IMG/VR virus record: IMGVR_UViG_3300032214_001145
Span: 1-60,679 of that record
Source: a virus
Direction: 5' to 3' (one strand)
Length of the DNA stretch: 60,679 bases
Part shown: positions 52,351 to 60,236 of the stretch, in pieces
How the letters are laid out: each line of letters opens with the position of its first letter
How positions within the stretch are numbered: position 1 is the first letter of the stretch
Notes under the pieces: generated by a model
Seen by the model: only the letters and a program-made list of their open reading frames with translations
Told to the model about the DNA's origin: nothing
Database searches by the model: none
Translations under genes and position numbers: made by a program

Positions 52351-52708
52351 AAATAAAGTTTTGCTTTATAGTTGTATCTGTCTGGCATTTCTAATATCAT
52401 ATGGATATGTTAAAGATTTAAATGAACGGCAAGAACCCTTACCTGAAACAACTTCTTGTAAGGAAGATTCGTTACAGAATGTAATTAATCAATTAGTAAT
52501 TGATAAAGAGCATGATGAAGATGGATGGGACAATAAAGAAAAAAGATACGAGCAAGTAATCTTTGAATTTCAATATGGTTTAGATCATCTAAAAAATTAT
52601 CACCCACAAGCTTACCGAGAATTCCATAGAATCATTGGTTACAAAGAGGACTACTCTCATGAGGTGGAAAGAGAAAACAAAAAAAGATTATATGAATACA
52701 CTAGATAG
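52340..52708 (+). CDS. unknown membrane-anchored protein
   Basis: A 122-residue protein with one N-terminal membrane helix (KVLLYSCICLAFLISYGYV) and an acidic, helical remainder containing KEDSLQNVINQLV, YEQVIFEFQYGLDHL and HPQAYREFHRIIG. The protein at 58946-59248 has the same plan (helix, xDSLxxQ, EFxxxxFF, HPxxxxxYxxY), suggesting distant paralogy. The end overlaps thyA by 17 nt. Confidence 0.55.
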   Translation: MDYKNKVLLYSCICLAFLISYGYVKDLNERQEPLPETTSCKEDSLQNVINQLVIDKEHDEDGWDNKEKRYEQVIFEFQYGLDHLKNYHPQAYREFHRIIGYKEDYSHEVERENKKRLYEYTR

Positions 52709-53846
52709 TAAGTACCAAGAATTATTACAAGACATTTTGGATAATGGTGTTGTTAAAAGAGATAGAACTGGCACCGGAACTATTTCAGTATTCGGTAGAC
52801 AAATTCGCCATAAAATGTCACAAGGGTTTCCATTGTTAACCACGAAGAAAATGGCTTGGAAAACAATGGTGACAGAATTGATTTGGTTTCTAAGTGGGAG
52901 CACAAATATTAAGTACCTTGTTATGAACGGTTGTAATATCTGGAATGGCGATGCCTATAAAAATTATACCAAAGAGGTAAATGAAATCATTGATGGTTAT
53001 AAATGTGGTGATATTATGGGAATGCAAGACCACATTGAAAAACTATTCAGTGATTCTGATAAGTTAACACCATTGACTCAAGAAGAATTTATTGATTTAA
53101 TAAAAAAAGATGATGAGTTCGCAGAGGAATGGGGTGAGTTGGGGCCAATATATGGTGCACAATGGAGAAGCTGGCATACTAAAACCTTAATCAAAACAAC
53201 AATAAAAGATCCATTAAGTGGAAATGATACATATGTTGAAGGTGAAAAAGTAATTGATCAAATTCAAAACCTAATGGATGAACTTAAAACAAATCCAGAT
53301 AGTAGAAGATTGATGGTGAGTGCATGGAATGTAGGTGACTTAGATCATATGATACTACCACCATGCCACTATGGTTTTCAAGTTTATACAAGATTATTAA
53401 ATGGAGAAGAGAGATGGGAATTATTACAAAAGAAAGTCGGTAAAGAAAAATTTGATTTAATGGTTGAAGATATAATGCCATTCGGTGGTGGATTAAGTGA
53501 AGAGTTACAATCGTACAATATACCATCAAGAGCTATATCTTTGATGTGGAATCAAAGATCGGTTGATACATTCTTAGGATTACCATTTAACATAGCATCA
53601 TATGGTTTATTGTTGATGATGATTGCTGACGAAATGAATATGGTTCCTGACGAACTAATTGGCAATCTAGGTGATGTTCATTTATATTCCAATCACGTTG
53701 ACCAAGCAAAGGAGCAAATAAAAAGAGAACCATATGATTTACCGACAGTACATGTTATGGATGGTATATTTTCATTTGGTGATAAAGATGTTATATTAGA
53801 AAACTATCAATCACATCCATCAATAAAAGCCCCATTATCAAATTAA
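52692..53846 (+). CDS. thyA: thymidylate synthase (ThyA), with insertions
   Basis: ThyA methylates dUMP to dTMP with methylenetetrahydrofolate. I take the ATG at 52692 (384 residues), not a longer frame starting in the previous gene. It has VKRDRTGTGTISVFG (phosphate-binding Arg), GFPLLTTKKM, ELIWFLSGSTNIKYL, GPIYGAQWRSW, the active-site PPCHYGFQVYT with Cys225, and FNIASYGLLLMMIA, then GDVHLYSNHVDQ. Typical ThyA proteins are 264 residues; here ~55 extra residues follow GDAYKNY and ~30 more follow the catalytic block. No essential residue is lost. It serves phage DNA synthesis. Confidence 0.93.
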   Translation: MNTLDSKYQELLQDILDNGVVKRDRTGTGTISVFGRQIRHKMSQGFPLLTTKKMAWKTMVTELIWFLSGSTNIKYLVMNGCNIWNGDAYKNYTKEVNEIIDGYKCGDIMGMQDHIEKLFSDSDKLTPLTQEEFIDLIKKDDEFAEEWGELGPIYGAQWRSWHTKTLIKTTIKDPLSGNDTYVEGEKVIDQIQNLMDELKTNPDSRRLMVSAWNVGDLDHMILPPCHYGFQVYTRLLNGEERWELLQKKVGKEKFDLMVEDIMPFGGGLSEELQSYNIPSRAISLMWNQRSVDTFLGLPFNIASYGLLLMMIADEMNMVPDELIGNLGDVHLYSNHVDQAKEQIKREPYDLPTVHVMDGIFSFGDKDVILENYQSHPSIKAPLSN

Positions 53847-53847
53847 T

Positions 53848-54099
53848 ATGTTTATTCACATTACTCCTGATGAATTAGAGCCAGAATTTAAAGAGTCTTG
53901 GAAACTTGGCTTCATAACTCAACCATCAATTGATTATGCAGATAATGCAATCTATGCTAATTTTGAGGGTAAGTTGGTGATTATCTTTAGGTTTAAAGAT
54001 TATGGTTGGATCAATGACAATAGAACCAATACATATAAAGTTACCGCTGGACCTGCGGGGATAACAATACAAATAATAAGAAATGAGAGAAACAATTAA
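53848..54099 (+). CDS. unknown small protein
   Basis: An 83-residue protein, probably beta-rich (AIYANFEGKLVIIFRFKDY, TAGPAGITIQIIRN). No family is recognised. It starts 1 nt after thyA and overlaps the next gene by 17 nt. Confidence 0.55.
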   Translation: MFIHITPDELEPEFKESWKLGFITQPSIDYADNAIYANFEGKLVIIFRFKDYGWINDNRTNTYKVTAGPAGITIQIIRNERNN

Positions 54100-54628
54100 A
54101 ATAGTTTTAATTTTTATAACCCTGATGTTATTGTTAGGTTTATCATGTGTTGGTCAGAATCAATTTTCTGATTACACCAACTATCTACGTAACAAATCAG
54201 AAGGTGATTACCTTTATGTAAAGGTTAAAAATAAAACAGAACAGATTTTAAATACAGATAGCGCTAAGTTAAATGCGTTTATCAGAGATTGGATGGGAGT
54301 TCGTTATCGATTAGGTGGAAGCACCAAGAGAGGTATTGATTGTTCTCAGTTCAGTAAGAAACTATACATGGTGGTTTATGGTAAAAGTTTGGGTAAAAAC
54401 TGTGCTGAACAGTGGAGCCAGACAACCAGAGTCCTCAAAGATAGTTTAAAAACCTCTGACATTGTGTTCTTCAGAAGTAGACAAAGTCCTAGTGGTTGGC
54501 ACTGTGGTGTCTACATTGGGGATAATAGGTTTGTACACGCCGCAAATAGAGCTGAGGGCGTGAAGATTAGTAGTTTAGATGAACCAAGATATAAACGAGC
54601 CTACAAGGGCTCTGGTAGGCTTAATTAA
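54083..54628 (+). CDS. NlpC/P60-family cysteine hydrolase with signal peptide
   Basis: A 181-residue secreted or membrane-associated enzyme. The N-terminus (IKIVLIFITLMLLLGLSCVGQ) is a signal peptide. The catalytic domain has GIDCSQFSKKLY (Cys87), PSGWHCGVYIG (His140) and FVHAANRAEG (His152), the NlpC/P60 triad that cleaves peptidoglycan stem peptides between gamma-D-Glu and diamino acid. It could act in late lysis or entry. GSTKRGIDC and NCAEQWSQ flank the Cys. The last four bases overlap the convergent minus-strand gene. Confidence 0.85.
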   Translation: MRETIKIVLIFITLMLLLGLSCVGQNQFSDYTNYLRNKSEGDYLYVKVKNKTEQILNTDSAKLNAFIRDWMGVRYRLGGSTKRGIDCSQFSKKLYMVVYGKSLGKNCAEQWSQTTRVLKDSLKTSDIVFFRSRQSPSGWHCGVYIGDNRFVHAANRAEGVKISSLDEPRYKRAYKGSGRLN

Positions 54629-54756
54629 CGGCCCTGGCCTCTATATTTTTTAGGTTTTTGCGCTTTCGGACCGTAGTTCTTCTTAGCTTTTCCCTTACCT
54701 TTTTTACCAAAGCTAACTTTCATTGAACTAGCTGAGGAACCCTTTGCTTTTGCCAT
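54625..54756 (-). CDS. 43-residue basic protein
   Basis: A complete minus-strand ORF with the ATG at 54756 encodes MAKAKGSSASSMKVSFGKKG and ends in KKYRGQGR: about one third Lys/Arg with many Gly and Ser. A longer frame reaching 54843 starts in AT-rich leader DNA and is not preferred. Such Gly-Lys tails may bind nucleic acid or be structural; similar ORFs are frequent in phages. The gene is convergent with the NlpC/P60 gene. Confidence 0.6.
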   Translation of the reverse strand: MAKAKGSSASSMKVSFGKKGKGKAKKNYGPKAQKPKKYRGQGR

Positions 54757-54824
54757 ATAATATTTTTTTATATAAATACATATTGTGTAATTTTTTTTAT
54801 TATATTTGTTCACAAATACTAACC

Positions 54825-54841
54825 GTTCACGGACCGTGAAC
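54825..54841. promoter_or_regulatory. 17-nt perfect palindrome, candidate operator
   Basis: GTTCACGG-A-CCGTGAAC is a perfect inverted repeat with one central base, ending 11 nt before the ATG at 54853. A half-site GTTCAC also lies at 54808-54813, beside a TATATTTG box (54803-54810 region). GC-rich arms stand out in the AT-rich leader. A dimeric repressor or activator site controlling the PcfJ-like gene is the simplest explanation. Confidence 0.65.
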
Positions 54842-54852
54842 ACCTAAATAAA

Positions 54853-56811
54853 ATGAACATGAAAAAAGAGGTTCTAACCCAGAGGTTCAATTACGGAATT
54901 ATAACCCTTTATAAGGATTATTCTAATATATCGGAAAAACCGGCGGATCGTAAGTCATTGCATGAGATTGGACAGGTCTGTGGCTCAACGATAACGGATA
55001 TTGATGACACTTTTAAAATCAATCTATTTGATGAAGATGAAAGTACATCTAGAATAAGACTCTCTTTTGAGGACACTCTATTTGGTTACAGCCCTGAAAA
55101 AATTAGTAATAATCTTCTTTTACATGGTAAAAAGTTTGGTAAAAAAAGAAACACCAAATATTTTTATAATGAAAACGAAAATGGTGAAGAGACCATTAAG
55201 TTTCATAGTAAACAAAGGTTATCTCATTTTACCACAAAGGATAGACAAATAAAACGTCATTACGGTAATCCGTTTTCGAGCATCTATGTACATCTTATTG
55301 AACGTTCAATTAAAATTGATGGTGATAAAATATGTGTAAGAGTTTATAGTCAAACAAAAACCAGAGAATTAAACTGCAAATATTTTAAAAGAAGAAAGTC
55401 AACTATTGGTTTTGTTTTTAATATAAAAACTGGGAACTTCATTACATATGATACATCTGGAGATTCAAAATCATTCAGACAAAATAACTTTAATCACTTA
55501 TTAAATGTTATTAAAAATGTTCTTGATAAATCAACAATTAATCATTTATCAATATCTGGAGATACAAGTGTGTCTCGCACCGACGTTCTATTGAAAAAAG
55601 AATTAGATAACAACGAATTCAACAGTACATTATTTCATCTAATTGGTAAGCACCTAAACAATAGAGAAAATTATTCTTTCACTAAAGATTTGAAAAGCAC
55701 CCAACAAGCTGATCAACTTCTTGATTGGATCATGAAATTGTTTTTAGACATAAATAAAATCAAAGTACCTAATTTGTACAAAGCTTTGTTAATGGAGTGG
55801 TACCCAACAAAACCATTCCTAAAAAAGAATGATAATAAATTAATAGTTTCAATTTTGGATAGACTAGGTTTGAAAACAAAGTCTATGATTAAATTAATGC
55901 ATAAAGACAATTTTGACATTAAAAAAGTTTTATTACTAGTAAAATATTTTGGTTACAAGGACATTTCAAAGTATCTATCAAACATTCATCCCGATTTTTT
56001 AGGTATGTTGTGGAAACATGATTCGGTGTCATTTTCTAGTATAGAAACGTCATATCATTTTTTCCAAAAACCAAAAGAATATGATCTAACAACTAGAGAG
56101 AAAACAAATATCTTAAAGTTAATCAACCAGTTGTTCATAGATAATGGTAACACTGAATCGCTGAATAAGGTTACCGGTAATGCTTTCAGACAATTTGATG
56201 ATCATTTTAATATGATTGCTAAAATAAGAAAGTACATTCCTGAAACAGAAATGCGAGCAACAACGCAAATGGAGTTTCATCATGAACACTTGGAGTTATC
56301 AAAGATTGAGAGGACAATTAGAAAAGGTTATTCAATTCAATATACTTTTGAAAAACGTTTAATTGACACAATTGAGAAGGCGATATTAAATCATGTAAGT
56401 GATGATACATACTTTACAACAACGGCGTTCTATCCTGTTATTTTAAAAACAGACGCTGAGTACACTGAAGAAGGTGGACACATGCATCATTGTGTTGCGA
56501 GTTATGCGGATTCAGAAAATTCGTTAATCATTTCTCTTCGTGAGAATAGTTCAATTGGTGATGAAAGAGTGACTTGTGAGTATAGCACAAAAACCAAAGA
56601 GCTGATCCAAGCTAAATCTTTTTGCAATGCTAAGCCACCAGAAAGATTTGAAAATGTTATAGAAGAACTAACCAAAAGAATTGAAAAATTCAGAGGGTCT
56701 ATTAAATCTACGGGTAAAGAAAAAATACCATTACTTATAAATGGTATTGAAGTAGCCCCGCCACCAAAAGACGAGTTTACAGACTTGATGGATAGGCTAG
56801 CACTATTTTAA
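54853..56811 (+). CDS. PcfJ-like protein 1
   Basis: A 652-residue protein whose C-terminus carries the PcfJ-like signature: EEGGHMHHCVASYADSENS (His545/His546/Cys547), IISLRENSSIGDERVTCEY, and IQAKSFCNAKPPERFENV. PcfJ was named from the enterococcal conjugative plasmid pCF10, and its biochemical activity is not known. The first ~450 residues are poorly conserved and rich in Lys, with helical stretches. A palindrome lies just upstream. A second PcfJ-like gene follows 47 nt after the stop, so the pair may form a complex or act on different targets. Confidence 0.75.
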   Translation: MNMKKEVLTQRFNYGIITLYKDYSNISEKPADRKSLHEIGQVCGSTITDIDDTFKINLFDEDESTSRIRLSFEDTLFGYSPEKISNNLLLHGKKFGKKRNTKYFYNENENGEETIKFHSKQRLSHFTTKDRQIKRHYGNPFSSIYVHLIERSIKIDGDKICVRVYSQTKTRELNCKYFKRRKSTIGFVFNIKTGNFITYDTSGDSKSFRQNNFNHLLNVIKNVLDKSTINHLSISGDTSVSRTDVLLKKELDNNEFNSTLFHLIGKHLNNRENYSFTKDLKSTQQADQLLDWIMKLFLDINKIKVPNLYKALLMEWYPTKPFLKKNDNKLIVSILDRLGLKTKSMIKLMHKDNFDIKKVLLLVKYFGYKDISKYLSNIHPDFLGMLWKHDSVSFSSIETSYHFFQKPKEYDLTTREKTNILKLINQLFIDNGNTESLNKVTGNAFRQFDDHFNMIAKIRKYIPETEMRATTQMEFHHEHLELSKIERTIRKGYSIQYTFEKRLIDTIEKAILNHVSDDTYFTTTAFYPVILKTDAEYTEEGGHMHHCVASYADSENSLIISLRENSSIGDERVTCEYSTKTKELIQAKSFCNAKPPERFENVIEELTKRIEKFRGSIKSTGKEKIPLLINGIEVAPPPKDEFTDLMDRLALF

Positions 56812-56819
56812 CTACACAA

Positions 56820-56869
56820 TATAAATAATTCCATCTATATTACTCAAAAGGTTTATAGATGGAATTATT
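56820..56869 (+). promoter_or_regulatory. 16-bp hairpin burying the start codon, overlapping a TATAAATA box
   Basis: AATAATTCCATCTATA (56824-56839) and TATAGATGGAATTATT (56854-56869) are perfect inverted repeats with a 14-nt loop. The ATG of the next gene (56859) lies in the right arm, so in a long transcript it would be base-paired. TATAAATA (56820-56827) overlaps the left arm; a transcript starting ~7 nt after it would lack most of that arm and leave the ATG free. Confidence 0.7.
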
Positions 56870-58241
56870 ATATACTTACAATCAAGAAAAGATTGAACAA
56901 AGACATAACCTAAAATCTAATTGTGAGCTTAATTTATATAGTGATGGAGATTATTTACAATACACATCAAAATATGTTTTAGAGTACATTAGACTTGGTG
57001 ATAAGAATATATTAACATTCGAACATAACTTAACTTTAAATAAAGTTAAAGGTGAGTTTAGTGTTGGATATAGGATTTTAAATAGTAAGAAAAATAAGTA
57101 CTCTATATATAAAACAACTAATAGGGTTTCTAAAAATAATTTTGATCTATTATTAGAATTAACACAAAGAGGTTTCTACACTGGCGAAAAACGTTTTAGT
57201 TTCTGGGGAGTCAAATATAAAAGAGCGTGTGTAGATATATATAAAATTTTCTCGGATCAATTAAGTATGCCAATCATTGTGGAGAAAGATTCCTATCTGA
57301 ATCCATTATATGATATGTTTGTTGACTACATATTAAAAATCAAAAACATTAAAGCACACGATAGTGTTTATTGGGACATCAGATACATCTTCCCCAAAAA
57401 GAAATGGTTAAAATTAAATGAGAACAAATTTGTACCAGCCGTCTTGGATCAATATGGTATCAAAAGTCGATATCTTGTTGGGGCATTATCAACAAGATCA
57501 AAAGAGAATGAAAAGATTAATTTAAAATCGTTAAGATTTATTTGTTCTTTATTTGGTAGCAACTATATTGATTATATAAAAGATTTTGACTGGAAAACAA
57601 TTTCATCAGACGAGGTAAAGTATTCAACTCCATACACTTGTGAGAATGAGAGCGAAAAAAGAGCGTTAGTTAATTCATTAAAAACGTATTCTGAAGCAGA
57701 ACAAATAATTTTCAATGACAATATCTTAGTCATCATTCAAAAGCTTTTTATTTTAAAAAAGTTCTTAGCTGATAATGGTCTTAATTTAAAAATAAAAGCT
57801 AGGTCCGCAAATGAATTGAATTCATTATACGAGCAATGGGAACTACATAAAAAGCATATTAAGCTTGGATACAAAACAGCATACTATGTTCCGGAGGACA
57901 TGGCTATAGAAATTCAGGAACCAATTGAATACTCGGGATTAACATACAAGCCAATGATGATCTTAAGTGAAGATCAATTTAAAATAGAGGGGTTGTTAAT
58001 GAAGAACTGTATGGCTAAACAATTTCCAATGGGTTCTTTATATTACCACATATCTATTTCTTGTGGAAAAAAAAGAATCAATGTACAGTATAGAAAGGGG
58101 GTATTAAATCAAGCGAGAGGTAAAACCAATAAAGATATCTCAGCGGAGTTTGAGCCAGTAGTTGATATCTTATCAGAAAGAATGAAGAAATTTGCTCACA
58201 TCTCCCCAGTAAAAATAAAGTACGATTTCATAAATCGTTGA
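56859..58241 (+). CDS. PcfJ-like protein 2
   Basis: A 460-residue protein with the C-terminal PcfJ signature: IEGLLMKNCMAKQFPMGS (Cys384), HISISCGKKRINVQYRKG, and LNQARGKTNKDISAEFEPV. The His of MHHC is replaced by Asn (KNC), so the motif differs from copy 1. The N-terminal half is unrecognised. A 7-bp hairpin (58222-58238) at the end overlaps the stop region. Its start codon is inside a stable hairpin, suggesting translation control. Confidence 0.72.
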   Translation: MELLYTYNQEKIEQRHNLKSNCELNLYSDGDYLQYTSKYVLEYIRLGDKNILTFEHNLTLNKVKGEFSVGYRILNSKKNKYSIYKTTNRVSKNNFDLLLELTQRGFYTGEKRFSFWGVKYKRACVDIYKIFSDQLSMPIIVEKDSYLNPLYDMFVDYILKIKNIKAHDSVYWDIRYIFPKKKWLKLNENKFVPAVLDQYGIKSRYLVGALSTRSKENEKINLKSLRFICSLFGSNYIDYIKDFDWKTISSDEVKYSTPYTCENESEKRALVNSLKTYSEAEQIIFNDNILVIIQKLFILKKFLADNGLNLKIKARSANELNSLYEQWELHKKHIKLGYKTAYYVPEDMAIEIQEPIEYSGLTYKPMMILSEDQFKIEGLLMKNCMAKQFPMGSLYYHISISCGKKRINVQYRKGVLNQARGKTNKDISAEFEPVVDILSERMKKFAHISPVKIKYDFINR

Positions 58242-58321
58242 TAATCAATTAAAAAAAATTTAAACTTTTTTTGTGATTTCAAGAAAGTTTTATAATTTTA
58301 TACCCAGAAAACAATAAAACT

Positions 58322-58441
58322 ATGGGAACATTACAACACTATCGAGAAAAGTACAAAGATTATCAAAGAGAAAATACCTTTAAAGGTTGGTTATTGCATA
58401 TCAAATTAGTTTTGGTATCATTATTAATCAATAAGGGGTGA
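58322..58441 (+). CDS. 39-residue protein, possible membrane peptide
   Basis: A short ORF behind TATAAT (58291-58296) encoding MGTLQHYREKYKDYQREN, then a hydrophobic stretch (WLLHIKLVLVSLLINKG). No family is recognised. The A-rich leader and position support expression, but the evidence is thin. Confidence 0.5.
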   Translation: MGTLQHYREKYKDYQRENTFKGWLLHIKLVLVSLLINKG

Positions 58442-58443
58442 TT

Positions 58444-58471
58444 TTGTTTTTTAAAAAAAAACTTATATATT
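58444..58471 (+). promoter_or_regulatory. candidate promoter TTGTTT-N16-TATATT
   Basis: TTGTTT at 58444-58449 and TATATT at 58466-58471 lie 7 nt before the ATG at 58478, the same position relative to the start codon as at 21.24 and 51.48 kb. The -35 is poor and spacing is 16. Confidence 0.5.
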
Positions 58472-58477
58472 AGTTAT

Positions 58478-58642
58478 ATGCAAGAAAAAGAATCAAAAAC
58501 AAATACTCACTTTTGGATAAGTTTATTTAAAAGTGTTTTAAGAATTGGGGCTTGTTATTTTTTATTTAACGAACAATTTGGTAATGCTGCAATAACTTTT
58601 GGCCTGGCCGAAGTATTGGGGATCGCTGAAGAAGTTTTCTAA
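58478..58642 (+). CDS. 54-residue small membrane protein
   Basis: A complete ORF: MQEKESKTNTHFWISLF, then an aromatic hydrophobic segment (KSVLRIGACYFLFNEQFG) and a C-terminal helix with FGLAEVLGIAEEVF. The final AEVLGIAEE(V/I) element is a pattern I associate with small phage membrane proteins. The function is unknown. Confidence 0.6.
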   Translation: MQEKESKTNTHFWISLFKSVLRIGACYFLFNEQFGNAAITFGLAEVLGIAEEVF

Positions 58643-58663
58643 ACCAATATAAAACCATGATTT

Positions 58664-58900
58664 ATGTCAAAAGAAAAATGCGTTGTATGTGGCGCTGAAA
58701 CACAATACGAATTTGATACACACATTGATTTTCGCACTGGTTACATTGAAGGCGTTGGCCAACATTGTTTAAAGTGTTTTAACGCGGGGGAAAAAAGAGA
58801 AATGATTACAATTCCAAAAAGTTTTATAAATAATTTTTCAAACGATATGGAATTAGGTAAAGAAGTTAGACTTTTTTATTATCAAAATTACAACGACTAA
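58664..58900 (+). CDS. zinc-ribbon-like small protein
   Basis: A 78-residue protein with CVVCGAETQYEFDTHI and QHCLKCFNAGEK, two CxxC pairs likely to bind one zinc ion. The C-terminal part (ITIPKSFINNFSNDMELGKE) is helical. Function unknown. The ATG is 21 nt after the previous stop. Confidence 0.65.
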   Translation: MSKEKCVVCGAETQYEFDTHIDFRTGYIEGVGQHCLKCFNAGEKREMITIPKSFINNFSNDMELGKEVRLFYYQNYND

Positions 58901-58945
58901 CAATGAATTTTTATTTAACGCGAGCCTTCGCACAAAAACTAAAAC

Positions 58946-59248
58946 ATGAACTTAAGAACAACCGAAACTAAACTTAGGGCGGGAATTACAATGTCCCTAT
59001 TAGGTTTAATAATGGTGACATTTGCTTATTTTGAAAAGGACAGAGTTCACATTGAGACTGCTAAAGAATTAATGTTGACACGGGATAGTTTATCCACTCA
59101 AAAAATACTATCAGATAGTTTGCATGATGAACTATTCATTCAAAAAGTAGATAATGGTAGACATGAGTTTACTAGAGATTTTTTCTTTGGTAAACATCCA
59201 AAACTACAATTAGAATATGAAAATTATTTAAATCACGAAACAGAGTAA
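58946..59248 (+). CDS. unknown membrane-anchored protein
   Basis: A 100-residue protein with one membrane helix near the N-terminus (LRAGITMSLLGLIMVTFAYF) and a charged tail (LTRDSLSTQKILSDSLHDE, HEFTRDFFFGKHP). Its plan mirrors the protein at 52340-52708. It is followed after 1 nt by the next gene. Confidence 0.55.
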   Translation: MNLRTTETKLRAGITMSLLGLIMVTFAYFEKDRVHIETAKELMLTRDSLSTQKILSDSLHDELFIQKVDNGRHEFTRDFFFGKHPKLQLEYENYLNHETE

Positions 59249-59249
59249 A

Positions 59250-59573
59250 ATGAGTGAAAACATTAACGAATTTCATATTGGCAGCGGAGCATATATGAAT
59301 ATTCAAACGAGTGCATTAGTAAGATTAAACGAACAATTTGAAATTATTACAGAAGACGGCCCAGTAACATTAACTGTGGAAGTTAGTGCAGACTTTGCAA
59401 AAATTGATAAGAAATATCACGAAATATTTTTTAACGTGTTAACATCAAAATACTTAAATAAAGTTTCATTTGGTGAGAACCCATTTTCTGAATGTAGACC
59501 AATGGTAAAAAGAAAGTGGTGGCAGTTTTGGAAATCAAAATATGTTGAACAACTTAAAAATCAACAACTATGA
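59250..59573 (+). CDS. unknown small protein
   Basis: A 107-residue protein beginning MSENINEFHIGSGAYMNIQ, with beta-rich segments (FEIITEDGPVTLTVEVSAD) and a cluster of Trp and Lys at the end (KRKWWQFWKSKYVEQLKN) that may be amphipathic. No family is recognised. The 3' end overlaps the next ORF by ATGA. Confidence 0.55.
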   Translation: MSENINEFHIGSGAYMNIQTSALVRLNEQFEIITEDGPVTLTVEVSADFAKIDKKYHEIFFNVLTSKYLNKVSFGENPFSECRPMVKRKWWQFWKSKYVEQLKNQQL

Positions 59574-59713
59574 AAATTTTAGCATTGCTTATGATTGTCT
59601 TTGGCTTTTGGATTGCTTTTGAAATTTATCGAGCCCCTATGATGGATCAAACTGGGAGGATAACTAAGCCTGGTAAAAAACTAAAAGACCTATGGCAAAA
59701 GAAGAAAAAGTAA
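59570..59713 (+). CDS. 47-residue protein with signal/membrane helix
   Basis: A short ORF overlapping both neighbours: MKILALLMIVFGFWIAFEIY (hydrophobic), RAPMMDQTGRITKPGKKL and a terminal KKKK. It is consistent with a small membrane-anchored basic peptide. ATGA coupling supports translation. Confidence 0.5.
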   Translation: MKILALLMIVFGFWIAFEIYRAPMMDQTGRITKPGKKLKDLWQKKKK

Positions 59714-59964
59714 CAAAGGATAATATTGTTGAGCACATGATCAATAAACAACTTGAATATGTTGGAAAGACTATTGAAGATGTTAGAGAAGATCCTAATT
59801 GGTTCACCAATAACACCTTAACTAAAGAACAACATACCGAATGGAAGGAGTATTGTTTAAAATTGATGAAGAAGCATTTGGTTAGAAAACATCGTTTAGA
59901 CTATGAGTTTGGTATGTTTGATTTAATGTACGGGTTAAAAGTAATTGAAGAATCAAATGATTGA
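59692..59964 (+). CDS. unknown small protein
   Basis: A 90-residue charged protein (MAKEEKVTKDNIVEHMINKQ, EWKEYCLKLMKKHLVRKHR, FGMFDLMYGLKVIEESND), predicted helical. It starts inside the preceding small ORF and overlaps the following membrane protein gene by 8 nt. The family is not recognised. Confidence 0.6.
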   Translation: MAKEEKVTKDNIVEHMINKQLEYVGKTIEDVREDPNWFTNNTLTKEQHTEWKEYCLKLMKKHLVRKHRLDYEFGMFDLMYGLKVIEESND

Positions 59965-60184
59965 TCTAATTGGGTACTTGGCTTCAGCAATAATACTAAT
60001 ATCCTTTGCGGTTAAAGATATAATCAAGTTGCGCATTATTAATTCAATTGGTTCTGTTGTCTGGATTGTATATGGGGGTTTAATCAATAATAACCCAACA
60101 ATATTTGTCAACATAGCTGTTTTAATGATTCATATCTGGTGGCTGATTAAGAACAAATTGAACAATAAGAATTATTTTAAATAA
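59957..60184 (+). CDS. YgjV-like small inner-membrane protein
   Basis: I use the ATG at 59957 (75 residues) rather than an upstream TTG. The sequence reads LIGYLASAIILISFAVKDI, KLRIINSIGSVVWIVYGGLI, and TIFVNIAVLMIHIWWLIKN, three hydrophobic helices with the KxLRxxNxxGSxxWxxYG pattern typical of YgjV/Imp-like inner-membrane proteins. The function is unknown. Confidence 0.6.
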   Translation: MIDLIGYLASAIILISFAVKDIIKLRIINSIGSVVWIVYGGLINNNPTIFVNIAVLMIHIWWLIKNKLNNKNYFK

Positions 60185-60236
60185 CTCGGAAAAATACTAT
60201 TTTTCTTGATATATATGTATAGTAAAAAATATACTA

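Noticed and set aside
60230-60235. TATACT as -10 of the AdoMet decarboxylase-like gene
   Set aside because: It ends 1 nt before the ATG, so a normal transcript start would lie inside the gene.
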